Below, one piece after another: positions 8,494-16,096 of a stretch of 64,000 nt of DNA. The first letter of the stretch is position 1. Every line of letters starts with the position of its first letter. The notes beneath the pieces are model-generated. The model worked only from the letters and a program-made list of their open reading frames with translations, had not been told where the DNA came from and made no database searches. A program made the position numbers and the translations under genes. The stretch comes from Phycisphaerales bacterium AB-hyl4 (GTDB taxonomy: Bacteria > Planctomycetota > Phycisphaerae > Phycisphaerales > Phycisphaeraceae): positions 186,001 to 250,000 of the forward strand of contig JBGUBD010000004.1 of assembly GCA_041821185.1 (NCBI GenBank), written 5' to 3'.

Positions 8494-11169
8494 GTGCCAA
8501 TGACGACGACACGACTACATGCGAACTTCTGCCTTCTGCTGGCCATGGTGCTCATGGCTCTCACACCGGCGACCGATGCGAACGATCAGCCCCTGCGCAT
8601 CGCTGTGATGGGCGATCTGCACCTGTCACCCGACGACGACCACCAGCCCTACCGCGACAACCTGGACCGCATCCTCGCCCAGATCAACGACGCAGCAGTC
8701 GACCTCGTCCTCGTCGCGGGCGACCTCACGCTCGACGGCCATGATGATCAATATGCGCAGTACAACGCCGCGATCGGTCAGCTCGACGCCAACGTGCTCG
8801 CCGTGCCCGGCAACCGTGATGTCGGACACAAGCCGCTGCCCGGCGGCGGCGCGAGCATCACCGCCGATCGCCTCGCCAGCTTCCAAAGTCACGTCGGCGA
8901 CGCGTTCTTCACCGAACACGTCGCGCCCGACCTGCGCGTCATCGGCGTCAACGCTTCCCTCTTCACCTCCGGCCTCGACGACGAACAATCGCAATGGGAC
9001 ATGCTCGAACGCGAACTCGCCCAGCCCGACGACCGCGTCACCATTCTCCTCACCCACTACCCGCTCTTCCTCGAAGAGCACGACGAACGCGAAACCTACT
9101 TCAACCTCGACCGCGATTCACGCGACCGCCTGCTCGGCCTCATCGAGCAGGGCAACGTTGCCGCCGTGCTCTCCGCCCACACCCACCGCACATTCAAACT
9201 CACACACGCCAGCGCGACATTCATCAGCATCCCCCCCGTCTCCTTCGGCATGCCGCGCGACGAACAATCGCCCGGCTGGACGCTGCTGACCTTCGACGCC
9301 AATGGCCAACTCACCCACGAGCATCAATACCTCGACCCGCTCATGCATCGCTCCGAAGGTGAACGCAGCAGCTTCGGCGACAAGCTCGCCGCCGCTGGCC
9401 CCTTCGCCGTGCTGCCCGGACCAGATGAAGGCAACCATGTGCTCACCTTCCTCCGTCGCCACGGCATCGAAGAGAAACTGCACAACCTCACACCCGAACA
9501 GGTCATCGACCCCGACGTACTCAACCCCGAGCAGTATCCCGCCGTGTTCTATCTCTCCCCCGAGCAGTACCACGGCACGGCGGAAAAACCCGGCGACATC
9601 GAGGCCGCGCTGCAACGCTACATGCAGCAGGGCGGCGTGCTCGTGGTCCTCTGCTCCGGCCCGCTGCCGTTCTACGTCGACGAGCATGGCGAGTCGTCGC
9701 GCCGCGTACGCGATCGTCTCTCGCTGATGCTGCTCGGCTCAGGCGAGTCCGTCCACGCCGTCAGCGGCTTTGAAGCGCCCAACGCGGGCGACACCCTCGA
9801 ACTCGTCGCCATGGCGTCTGCCATGACCGACGCCGACCTGCCGGACACCGTGCCCTTCCCACGCGACGGCGACCAGAGATGGCGACCCATGGTCCCGCTC
9901 ACCAGCGCCGACCGCTACGATCGCCTGATCACACTCAAAGACCAGCACGGCGAATCGCGCGGCGACGGCGCGGTCTACACCGAACGTCTCGACTTCGACG
10001 GCAGCCGACGCACACGCGTGCTCTATGCCGCCTCACTGCTGACGCAGATTCACCCCGAGCGCGATCACATGATCGAAGGCACGCTCCGCTACCTGCTCAA
10101 GGTTCTCGACGAACCGGCGACCGAACGGCACATCACCACTCGCGCCACCGCCTCGCGCGAAGCCCCCGTCATCTCCGATCGCGTCCACGTGTTCTACTAC
10201 AACTGGTACGGCGCCCCGCCCCACCAGGACAGCTACGTGCATTGGCAACAGGGCGGCCACACTCCACCGGAGCAGATCGGCGCTAACTTCTATCCCCTGC
10301 TCGGCGCGTACAGCTCTTCCGACCCCGCCGTCCTTCGGCAGCACATGATCTGGATTCGCCAGTCCGGTGCCGGCGTGCTCTCGCTGACATGGTGGGGCCG
10401 GGACAGCTATGAAGATCAGCTCACCCAGCCCGTCCTCGACGCCGCTGCCGAAGCCGGCTTGAAGGTCAACTTTCACCACGAACCCTACGAAGGACGAACC
10501 GCCGCCAGCACCATCGACGATTTCCGCTACATCATCGACCGCTACGGCGATCATCCCGCCTTCTACCGCGCCAGCGAGCTCGATGATCGCCCCATGTTCT
10601 ACATCTTCCGCTCGCTCGACAGCGACGCGGCCGATTGGCGTGAAGCGATCGCCGAGATTCGCGGCACCGAATATGACAGTGTCGTACTTGCCCAGACCTC
10701 CGACCTGACCGTCGTCGTCGACGGTGATTTCGACGGCGGCTATACGTATGACACCATCCCGCTCTTCGAATCCGAAGAACGCCGACGACTGCTGCTGATT
10801 GATGTCGCCGAGCAATTCGAGGAAGAAGGGAAAATTTACGTGCCCTCGATCGGTCCTGGCTACGTCGAAGACCGTGCCGTGCCCGACGGCATCACCCCCG
10901 ACATGCATGTGCAGACGCGAGATGACAATACTGGCCGAACTTATGAGGCATCATGGCAGGACGTCATTGAAGCCAATGCTCCCTACGTCAGCATCACATC
11001 ATTCAACGAATGGCATGAAGGCAGCCAGATCGAACCCGCTGTGCCGAAGGCGACCGACACATACACGTACCAGGATTATGGCGACCTCGACCCGCGTTTC
11101 TATCTGCACCAGACTGCCAAGTGGGTCAAGCAGTACGAAGCTCACCGCCGCGCGAACGCCGATGAGTAA
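8494..11169 (+). CDS. Metallophosphoesterase - ThuA-like - GH99 endo-alpha-mannosidase-type fusion
   Basis: 891 residues in three parts after a signal peptide. Residues about 35-265 are a calcineurin-like phosphoesterase (GDLHLS with D41 and H43, VAGDLT, a GNRD variant of GNHD, LTHYPLF, SAHTHR). Residues about 290-545 look like a ThuA/glutamine-amidotransferase-like Rossmann domain with no Cys nucleophile visible. Residues about 560-885 match glycoside hydrolase family 99: FYYNWYG, FYPLLGAYSS, FHHEPY, PSIGPGY and SITSFNEWHEGSQIE, whose two Glu (E839, E842) correspond to the family's catalytic pair. The start is GTG at 8494, fixed by GGAG 6 nt upstream; the ATG at 8500 is too far from it. GH99 enzymes cut internal alpha-mannosidic bonds, so the fusion would couple phosphate removal and mannan cleavage. 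Confidence 0.9.
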   Translation: MPMTTTRLHANFCLLLAMVLMALTPATDANDQPLRIAVMGDLHLSPDDDHQPYRDNLDRILAQINDAAVDLVLVAGDLTLDGHDDQYAQYNAAIGQLDANVLAVPGNRDVGHKPLPGGGASITADRLASFQSHVGDAFFTEHVAPDLRVIGVNASLFTSGLDDEQSQWDMLERELAQPDDRVTILLTHYPLFLEEHDERETYFNLDRDSRDRLLGLIEQGNVAAVLSAHTHRTFKLTHASATFISIPPVSFGMPRDEQSPGWTLLTFDANGQLTHEHQYLDPLMHRSEGERSSFGDKLAAAGPFAVLPGPDEGNHVLTFLRRHGIEEKLHNLTPEQVIDPDVLNPEQYPAVFYLSPEQYHGTAEKPGDIEAALQRYMQQGGVLVVLCSGPLPFYVDEHGESSRRVRDRLSLMLLGSGESVHAVSGFEAPNAGDTLELVAMASAMTDADLPDTVPFPRDGDQRWRPMVPLTSADRYDRLITLKDQHGESRGDGAVYTERLDFDGSRRTRVLYAASLLTQIHPERDHMIEGTLRYLLKVLDEPATERHITTRATASREAPVISDRVHVFYYNWYGAPPHQDSYVHWQQGGHTPPEQIGANFYPLLGAYSSSDPAVLRQHMIWIRQSGAGVLSLTWWGRDSYEDQLTQPVLDAAAEAGLKVNFHHEPYEGRTAASTIDDFRYIIDRYGDHPAFYRASELDDRPMFYIFRSLDSDAADWREAIAEIRGTEYDSVVLAQTSDLTVVVDGDFDGGYTYDTIPLFESEERRRLLLIDVAEQFEEEGKIYVPSIGPGYVEDRAVPDGITPDMHVQTRDDNTGRTYEASWQDVIEANAPYVSITSFNEWHEGSQIEPAVPKATDTYTYQDYGDLDPRFYLHQTAKWVKQYEAHRRANADE

Positions 11170-11279
11170 CGCCGCCAAGTATTTTTCCAGTATGGCGGAC
11201 GCCGCGCTCACCGACAGGGCCGACGGCCCACGCGTCCATTTTGTAAGAGTACTGCTCACCCTCAGGGAGTGATCTGTCC

Positions 11280-11609
11280 ATGCCCAAAACCACGACAAGC
11301 GAAAACAAATTCCCCAGTTGGTGCGAGGTGTCTCACTACGGCATCGCCCGCCACGAACCTGGCGCGGAGATCGAACTGCACTTTCACGACTGCAATGAAT
11401 GCTGGATCATCATCGAAGGCCGAGGCATTGCCACCAGTGAAGGCAAGACGTACGAACTGGGCCCCGGCGACATGCTCATGACCCGAGCCGGCGATGAGCA
11501 CGCCATGAAGGTCACGGAGAAAATGACGACCGTGTTTCTCTACGGCGTCATGCCCCCGGGCGGACGCATCGGGCATCTGCACCGTGGCGTTGATCAACCT
11601 TTGCCGTAG
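11280..11609 (+). CDS. Small cupin-domain protein
   Basis: 109 residues forming one conserved-barrel cupin. Motif 1 is ELHFHDCNE (two His and a Glu for metal binding) and motif 2 is GPGDMLMTRAGDEH. There is no signal peptide, so it is cytoplasmic. GGGAG lies 10 nt upstream of the ATG. It is the last gene of the rightward phosphoester/glycan operon, 110 nt after the GH99 fusion. Small stand-alone cupins in sugar operons are often epimerase- or isomerase-like or sugar-binding; the exact role cannot be read from sequence. Confidence 0.75.
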   Translation: MPKTTTSENKFPSWCEVSHYGIARHEPGAEIELHFHDCNECWIIIEGRGIATSEGKTYELGPGDMLMTRAGDEHAMKVTEKMTTVFLYGVMPPGGRIGHLHRGVDQPLP

Positions 11610-11727
11610 GCAACCGCCCCGTCGATGGATCAGGCGTACGTGGCGCATGAGGCTGAGTTCGTGAGCCGACAATGCGTTCCTTGGATACGCTGCTTGCCGG
11701 CATAGATGAGGAGCGACCAACCCCTGC

Positions 11728-13140
11728 TCAGATCTGCTGGCCGGCATCGTCGAAGCGGAAGTCGGCTGGGTTCAGGTCATGCTTTTTCAAGAGCCGATAG
11801 AGCGTGCCGCGCGGCACCTTCGCCTCGCCCACCGCGGCGACCACGTCGCCCTGGTGACGCTGCATCAGTTGCGCCAGGTATTGCCGTTCGAAATCGGTGA
11901 CGTGCTGATCGCGAAGCTCGAACAGGCCGTGGTCCTTGCCGCACCCGACGTCGCCGGCGGCGATGACGAGTTCCGTCGGCAAGTCATCGGGCCGCAGTTC
12001 GCTGTCGCGAGTCATCGCCAAGGCGCGGCGGATCGCGTTCTGCAATTCCCGCACATTGCCCGGCCAGCGGTAGCTGCACAAAACTTCAAGCGCCTCCGGC
12101 GTAATGTTGATCTGCTTGTGTCCCATCTCGCCGGCGTGTCGCTGCACAAAATGCCTGGCCAGCAGCGCAATGTCTTCCGCCCGGTCGCGCAGCGGCGGCA
12201 GATCGATCCGGGCGACATTGATGCGGTAAAACAGGTCGGCACGGAACCGCTGCTCGGCGATCTCCTGCTCCAGGTTCAGCGAGGTGGCGGCAATGACGCG
12301 CACGTCCAGTTCAATTTCCTGCGTGCCACCGACCCGCCGAATGCGCCGCTCCTGCAAGGCTCGCAATAGCTTGGCCTGGAGGTTGATCGGCAACTGCCCG
12401 ATTTCGTCAAGGAAGAACGTGCCGCCGTCGGCAAATTCCATCAGGCCGAGGCTGCGCGTGTCCGCGCCGGAGAATGCACCGCGCTCGTGGCCGAAGAATT
12501 CGCTTTCCAGTAAGGCCTCGGGAATTGCGCCACAGTCGACGGGCACGAAGCGATTATCCTTGCGCCCGCTTTGCTGGTGAATGCTGCGTGCGACCAGTTC
12601 CTTGCCCGTTCCGGTTTCGCCGAGGATGAGTACGTCGACATCGTTGGGGGCGACGCGCTGCACGGTGTCGAACACACGTCGCATCGGTTCGCTGCAGCCA
12701 ATCATGTCGCCGAAGCGGTTGCTTCGTTCAACCTGGCGTTGGAGCAGGTTGTTCTCTTCGCGGAGTCGGCGTTGTTCGAGCAATCGGCGAACGGTGGCGC
12801 GCAGGTCGTCGGGCAGGAAGGGCTTGGTGAGATAGTCGGCCGCGCCGAGTTTCATGCTTTCGACCGCTGTCTCGACCGTCGGAAAGGCGGTGAGCATGAG
12901 CACGACGAGGTTCGGGTCGTGTCGGCGGGCGATGCGCAGCAAGTCCACGCCATGGATGTCGGGCATGCGGATGTCGGTAATCAGCAGGTCCCAACTTTCC
13001 TCGCCGGTCAGCCGTTTCACGGCCTGGTTGCCGTTGGACTCCACAGCCACTTCGACATCGTCCAGCTTCGCCAGCGTATCGGCGCAGACTTCGAGCATGC
13101 CCGGCTCATCGTCCACGATGAACACTTTCGCTTTATGCAT
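11728..13140 (-). CDS. NtrC-family sigma-54-dependent response regulator
   Basis: 470 residues: receiver domain (D10-D11, phospho-acceptor D56 in LLITDIRMPD, T84, K106), AAA+ domain with Walker A GETGTGKE (174-181), Walker B GTFFLDEI, R-finger region, and a Fis-type helix-turn-helix at the C terminus. The sigma-54 contact loop reads GAFSGA (221-226) instead of GAFTGA, a conservative change known to occur in functional activators. Its start overlaps the kinase stop by 8 nt (the ATG precedes the kinase TAA), so translation is coupled. The probable target is the sigma-54 promoter at 15449-15463. Confidence 0.95.
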   Translation of the reverse strand: MHKAKVFIVDDEPGMLEVCADTLAKLDDVEVAVESNGNQAVKRLTGEESWDLLITDIRMPDIHGVDLLRIARRHDPNLVVLMLTAFPTVETAVESMKLGAADYLTKPFLPDDLRATVRRLLEQRRLREENNLLQRQVERSNRFGDMIGCSEPMRRVFDTVQRVAPNDVDVLILGETGTGKELVARSIHQQSGRKDNRFVPVDCGAIPEALLESEFFGHERGAFSGADTRSLGLMEFADGGTFFLDEIGQLPINLQAKLLRALQERRIRRVGGTQEIELDVRVIAATSLNLEQEIAEQRFRADLFYRINVARIDLPPLRDRAEDIALLARHFVQRHAGEMGHKQINITPEALEVLCSYRWPGNVRELQNAIRRALAMTRDSELRPDDLPTELVIAAGDVGCGKDHGLFELRDQHVTDFERQYLAQLMQRHQGDVVAAVGEAKVPRGTLYRLLKKHDLNPADFRFDDAGQQI

Positions 13141-15136
13141 TGGTGCGATTCTCCCTGTCGGCGTCGATCGGCAGTTCCACGAAGACCTTTGCGCCGTCGC
13201 CGGGCTCGCTCTTGAGGTGAATGCGTCCGCCGTGACTGCGGATCAGCCCGGCACAGATGGACAGGCCCAGGCCCGTCCCCTTGCCATCGGTTTTGGTCGT
13301 ATAGAACGGCTCGAACACCTGTTCTTGAATGGTCTCGGGAATGCCGACACCGGTGTCGGCCACGCTCAACACGAGTTGCGGCGGCGAAGCGTCGGCCGCA
13401 TCACCGTTGCGCCGTTCGCCGGTGATGGTCAGCCGCCCCCCATCGGGCATCGCGTCCAGTGCGTTCAGCAGCAGATTGAGGAATACCTGCTGGATTTCGC
13501 CGGCGTTGGCGTGAACCGTCGGCATCACGTCGGGCAACTGGTCGTCGATCACGATGCTAAGGTTGCGGGCCCGGTGATCTATCGTGTGAATGGCGCTGCG
13601 GATCGGCTGGCGGACGTCGATCGGCTGGCGCGTCGCCGGTGAGGGTCGGCAATACGACAATAATCCCTGAGCGATCTGGGCCACGCGGTCCGCCAGTTCC
13701 GCGATCTTGGCCAGTTCCTCCCGGACCTTGGTCGGCATTTGCTGGGCATCGTCTTCGATGAGCAGGCGCGCCTTGGCGCTGATAATGGCAATGGGATTGT
13801 TCACCTCGTGGGCGACCTGCCCGGCCAGTTCACCCACCGCCGCGAGTTTGCCGGCCCGAATCAGGCGAGACTGGAGTTCATGTTGCTCGGTGACGTCATG
13901 AGCCAATGAGACGACATGACTGGGCTGGCCGTCCTTGCCGCTGAGCGGGGCCGTGGTGATCTGGAAAATACGTGGGCCAGCGTCATTTTCGCCCGCCGGG
14001 AGCGTGACTTCAATCGTGCGCCGTTGCCCGTCATGGAGAGCTTGCCGTGCGGGGGCGTCGTCGTCACAGCCGCAACGCTTGGCGACCGTGTCGACCGACG
14101 TGCCCTGGAACCATGTCCGCCAGCGCTGGTTGGTCCAGTACGGGTCGGCCTGACGGTTGCACACGCACAGGCCGGTCTCGGTGGTTTCCAAAGCTTGTTC
14201 CACGAGTTTCCGATGCGCCATCGCCTGCTCGGCGAGGTCGGCCAGTTGCGTTTCATCCTGGCGCATCCGTTCGCCGAGCGTGCTGACGAAGTAGGCGGCG
14301 AGGAACAGGATGACCGCGTGAAGACTGACGTGGCTGATCACGTACATCGGCTGATGGGCGGCATGGGGCAGATGTTCCGCTTCGTAGTGCGGGAAAATCT
14401 CCAGCGAGTAATGCGGCAAGACGCCGGTGGCTTCGCCGCTTGCCAGCAGCGCGAACAGCACACTGCCGGTGGTGGCCACCGCATAGCAATGCGCCCGACT
14501 GAGCACAATGCCGGCGATGATGACGTGAAAGAGCATCAATGGCGAAAGCGGATTCTCCACCCCGCCGGAAAGATGGAGCAGCAGGGTGAGAATGACCAGG
14601 TCGCCGTACGCCTGCATCGGCAGAAGGAAACGCGGCAGCGGATTCAGCCGCTGGAGATACATGTAGGCCAGATTCAGAATTGCCGTGACGATGATGACCA
14701 CAACCAACGGCCACCAGACTTGCTCCGGCAGCAGGTGCAATACCCGAACGACGAGGTAGGCCAACACGATGGCAACGAGCACAGCGATCCATCGCATGAC
14801 GATGAACCAGCGGGCGAAGTTGCGCTCGCGCTGCTGACGCGTGGGGCGTTCGCCCTGCGTCGACGCCGCTGCATGCGGCGGCCTGACGAGTAAGGATGGC
14901 GAGGCTCGCACGATCAGCCAGCCCACCAGCGCCGCCGCGATCAACGCCACCGTTACGCCCCGCACGCGGTGCAGTAGATGCAGCGTGCCCACGTCGAACC
15001 CCTGAAGCCAGAAGCGTTCCACGATCTCATAGACGATGAACAGCGCCGCCACGACGCCAGCGGCGACAAACATCGCCCGCCGGTGGCGTGCCTGCAGGCT
15101 CTGGTCGAGGGGCGGGGGGTTGGTCATGGACATCAT
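13133..15136 (-). CDS. RegB-like six-helix sensor histidine kinase, NtrB-type core
   Basis: 667 residues from the ATG at 15136 (GGA box 6 nt upstream; a longer frame to 15250 lacks signal-like sequence). Six membrane helices occupy roughly residues 20-300. Between helices lies SGGVENPLS, matching the GGXXNP quinone-binding motif of RegB/PrrB redox sensors. Then come a PAS-like region (about 330-430, ending in a PAC-like HDVTEQ), a HisKA domain with QVAHEVNNP (phospho-acceptor H443) and a HATPase domain (NLLLNALDA, DTGVGIP, GTGLGLSI). It probably reports membrane redox state, perhaps linked to copper stress given the neighbours, to the coupled NtrC-type regulator. Confidence 0.9.
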   Translation of the reverse strand: MMSMTNPPPLDQSLQARHRRAMFVAAGVVAALFIVYEIVERFWLQGFDVGTLHLLHRVRGVTVALIAAALVGWLIVRASPSLLVRPPHAAASTQGERPTRQQRERNFARWFIVMRWIAVLVAIVLAYLVVRVLHLLPEQVWWPLVVVIIVTAILNLAYMYLQRLNPLPRFLLPMQAYGDLVILTLLLHLSGGVENPLSPLMLFHVIIAGIVLSRAHCYAVATTGSVLFALLASGEATGVLPHYSLEIFPHYEAEHLPHAAHQPMYVISHVSLHAVILFLAAYFVSTLGERMRQDETQLADLAEQAMAHRKLVEQALETTETGLCVCNRQADPYWTNQRWRTWFQGTSVDTVAKRCGCDDDAPARQALHDGQRRTIEVTLPAGENDAGPRIFQITTAPLSGKDGQPSHVVSLAHDVTEQHELQSRLIRAGKLAAVGELAGQVAHEVNNPIAIISAKARLLIEDDAQQMPTKVREELAKIAELADRVAQIAQGLLSYCRPSPATRQPIDVRQPIRSAIHTIDHRARNLSIVIDDQLPDVMPTVHANAGEIQQVFLNLLLNALDAMPDGGRLTITGERRNGDAADASPPQLVLSVADTGVGIPETIQEQVFEPFYTTKTDGKGTGLGLSICAGLIRSHGGRIHLKSEPGDGAKVFVELPIDADRENRTNA

Positions 15137-15213
15137 CACGGTTCCACAGATGCGCATTCTCGCATGTGCAGGCAATGCTGGCGAACGGCACGCCGTGGCC
15201 TTTGACGGTCGCG

Positions 15214-15231
15214 CGTCACGGGGGCGTGAAC
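15214..15231. promoter_or_regulatory. Activator-site candidate 1 (degenerate)
   Basis: CGTCAC-N6-GTGAAC keeps the TCAC-N6-GTGA core of the two better sites. Its centre is 31 bp (about three helical turns) from site 2. Confidence 0.4.
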
Positions 15232-15244
15232 GGCCGGGATCATC

Positions 15245-15262
15245 TGTCACATCTGCGTGACA
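15245..15262. promoter_or_regulatory. Activator-site candidate 2 (perfect inverted repeat)
   Basis: TGTCAC-ATCTGC-GTGACA is a perfect dyad. Its centre is about 220 bp upstream of the predicted sigma-54 transcription start, a normal distance for an NtrC-type enhancer. Confidence 0.6.
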
Positions 15263-15323
15263 TCGATAATCCGTGCATTAAACGGCTTTTACGAAATCGG
15301 CAGCTTGTTCGCATCATTTCCGT

Positions 15324-15341
15324 TGTCACATCGGCGCGACA
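15324..15341. promoter_or_regulatory. Activator-site candidate 3
   Basis: TGTCAC-ATCGGC-GCGACA matches site 2 with a single change in the dyad and nearly the same spacer. Its centre is about 141 bp upstream of the predicted start. Confidence 0.55.
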
Positions 15342-15448
15342 GGCCCGCCACGGCTCCCCTCAGCGCTCCCGCATTTGCGCGAGCGGAAGCAGCGTAAAAA
15401 CCACATAAAACGCCTTTTTAGTCTTTTTATTTATTTATCGCCACTTCC

Positions 15449-15463
15449 GGCACTGCAGTTGCA
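15449..15463 (+). promoter_or_regulatory. Sigma-54 (-24/-12) promoter
   Basis: GGCAC-TGCAG-TTGCA fits the sigma-54 consensus (TGGCAC-N5-TTGC), with GG at 15449-15450 and GC at 15461-15462 and the required 12-nt phase. Only the first T of TGGCAC is replaced (by C). Transcription would start near 15474, giving a leader of about 61 nt to the ATG at 15535. A matching activator gene lies divergently. Confidence 0.75.
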
Positions 15464-15534
15464 TCTTCTACCTCCACATGTGCGGCGACGCTGCTGTCTC
15501 CGCCCGGCCGAACGCGAACGAGGAAGCCGTTGCC

Positions 15535-15927
15535 ATGAACCGCCTTCAGATTCTGGTCATCAGCCCAACTCCGTTCGTCGCCGCGTTCTTGACCGAGCAC
15601 CTGGCGACGGATCGGTTCGCCGTTCAGTCGGTGCGGCCGGGTACGGAGGCGAACGCGATGGGTCGTGCGGCGTCACTGCACGTCGCGGTGGTGGACCGGA
15701 TCGAACAGCGGCCGGAGGCCGCGCAAAAGGAGATCGCATTGCTCAAGGAAGCCCATCCGCAGGTGCGGATCATCGCGATCAGTTGGAACTCGTCGGCTCG
15801 CGATGCGGGCATCGTGGAGCAGGGACTTTTTTACTACTGGACCGGCAAGCCACGCCCTGAGTTGATCGAGCTGGTCGAAGCCGCAGCCGCCGAGCTGCAA
15901 CGTGAAGGAGGGACGCTCATGAGATGA
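15535..15927 (+). CDS. Degenerate receiver-like protein
   Basis: 130 residues. The pattern of alternating strands and helices (LQILVIS, VAVVDRI, IIAISWN, YYWTGKP) follows a CheY-type receiver fold. However, the acidic pair after strand 1 is replaced by SPTP, and only the VVD Asp, a Ser in place of the conserved Thr/Ser and the terminal K are recognisable. It may bind rather than accept phosphate, or act as a protein-interaction domain. Start 15535 is chosen for the GAGGAA box 9 nt upstream and because an ATG at 15478 would leave a 4-nt leader from the sigma-54 start. It is the first gene of that operon. Confidence 0.6.
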   Translation: MNRLQILVISPTPFVAAFLTEHLATDRFAVQSVRPGTEANAMGRAASLHVAVVDRIEQRPEAAQKEIALLKEAHPQVRIIAISWNSSARDAGIVEQGLFYYWTGKPRPELIELVEAAAAELQREGGTLMR

Positions 15928-16096
15928 CCGGCGACCTGACATGAGTCGGACCGTGACGTGGGCAAAGACCGGGCTGCGTGGCCACACACGGAGGTTTCAC
16001 AACATGACAACAGACATTTGATTTCGGCTTGTCCTCGGTTTGATCGCAGCGTGTGCTCGGCGCTCCGAGGCAGGCAACAGAGAAAGGCAAACGACG

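Larger units (their letters stand above)
15137..15534. promoter_or_regulatory. Divergent regulatory region between the kinase and the sigma-54 operon
   Basis: 398 nt without a gene. It contains three related inverted-repeat sites on the kinase side, an AT-rich stretch (15395-15440) just upstream of the sigma-54 promoter that would bend easily, and the promoter itself. Confidence 0.6.
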
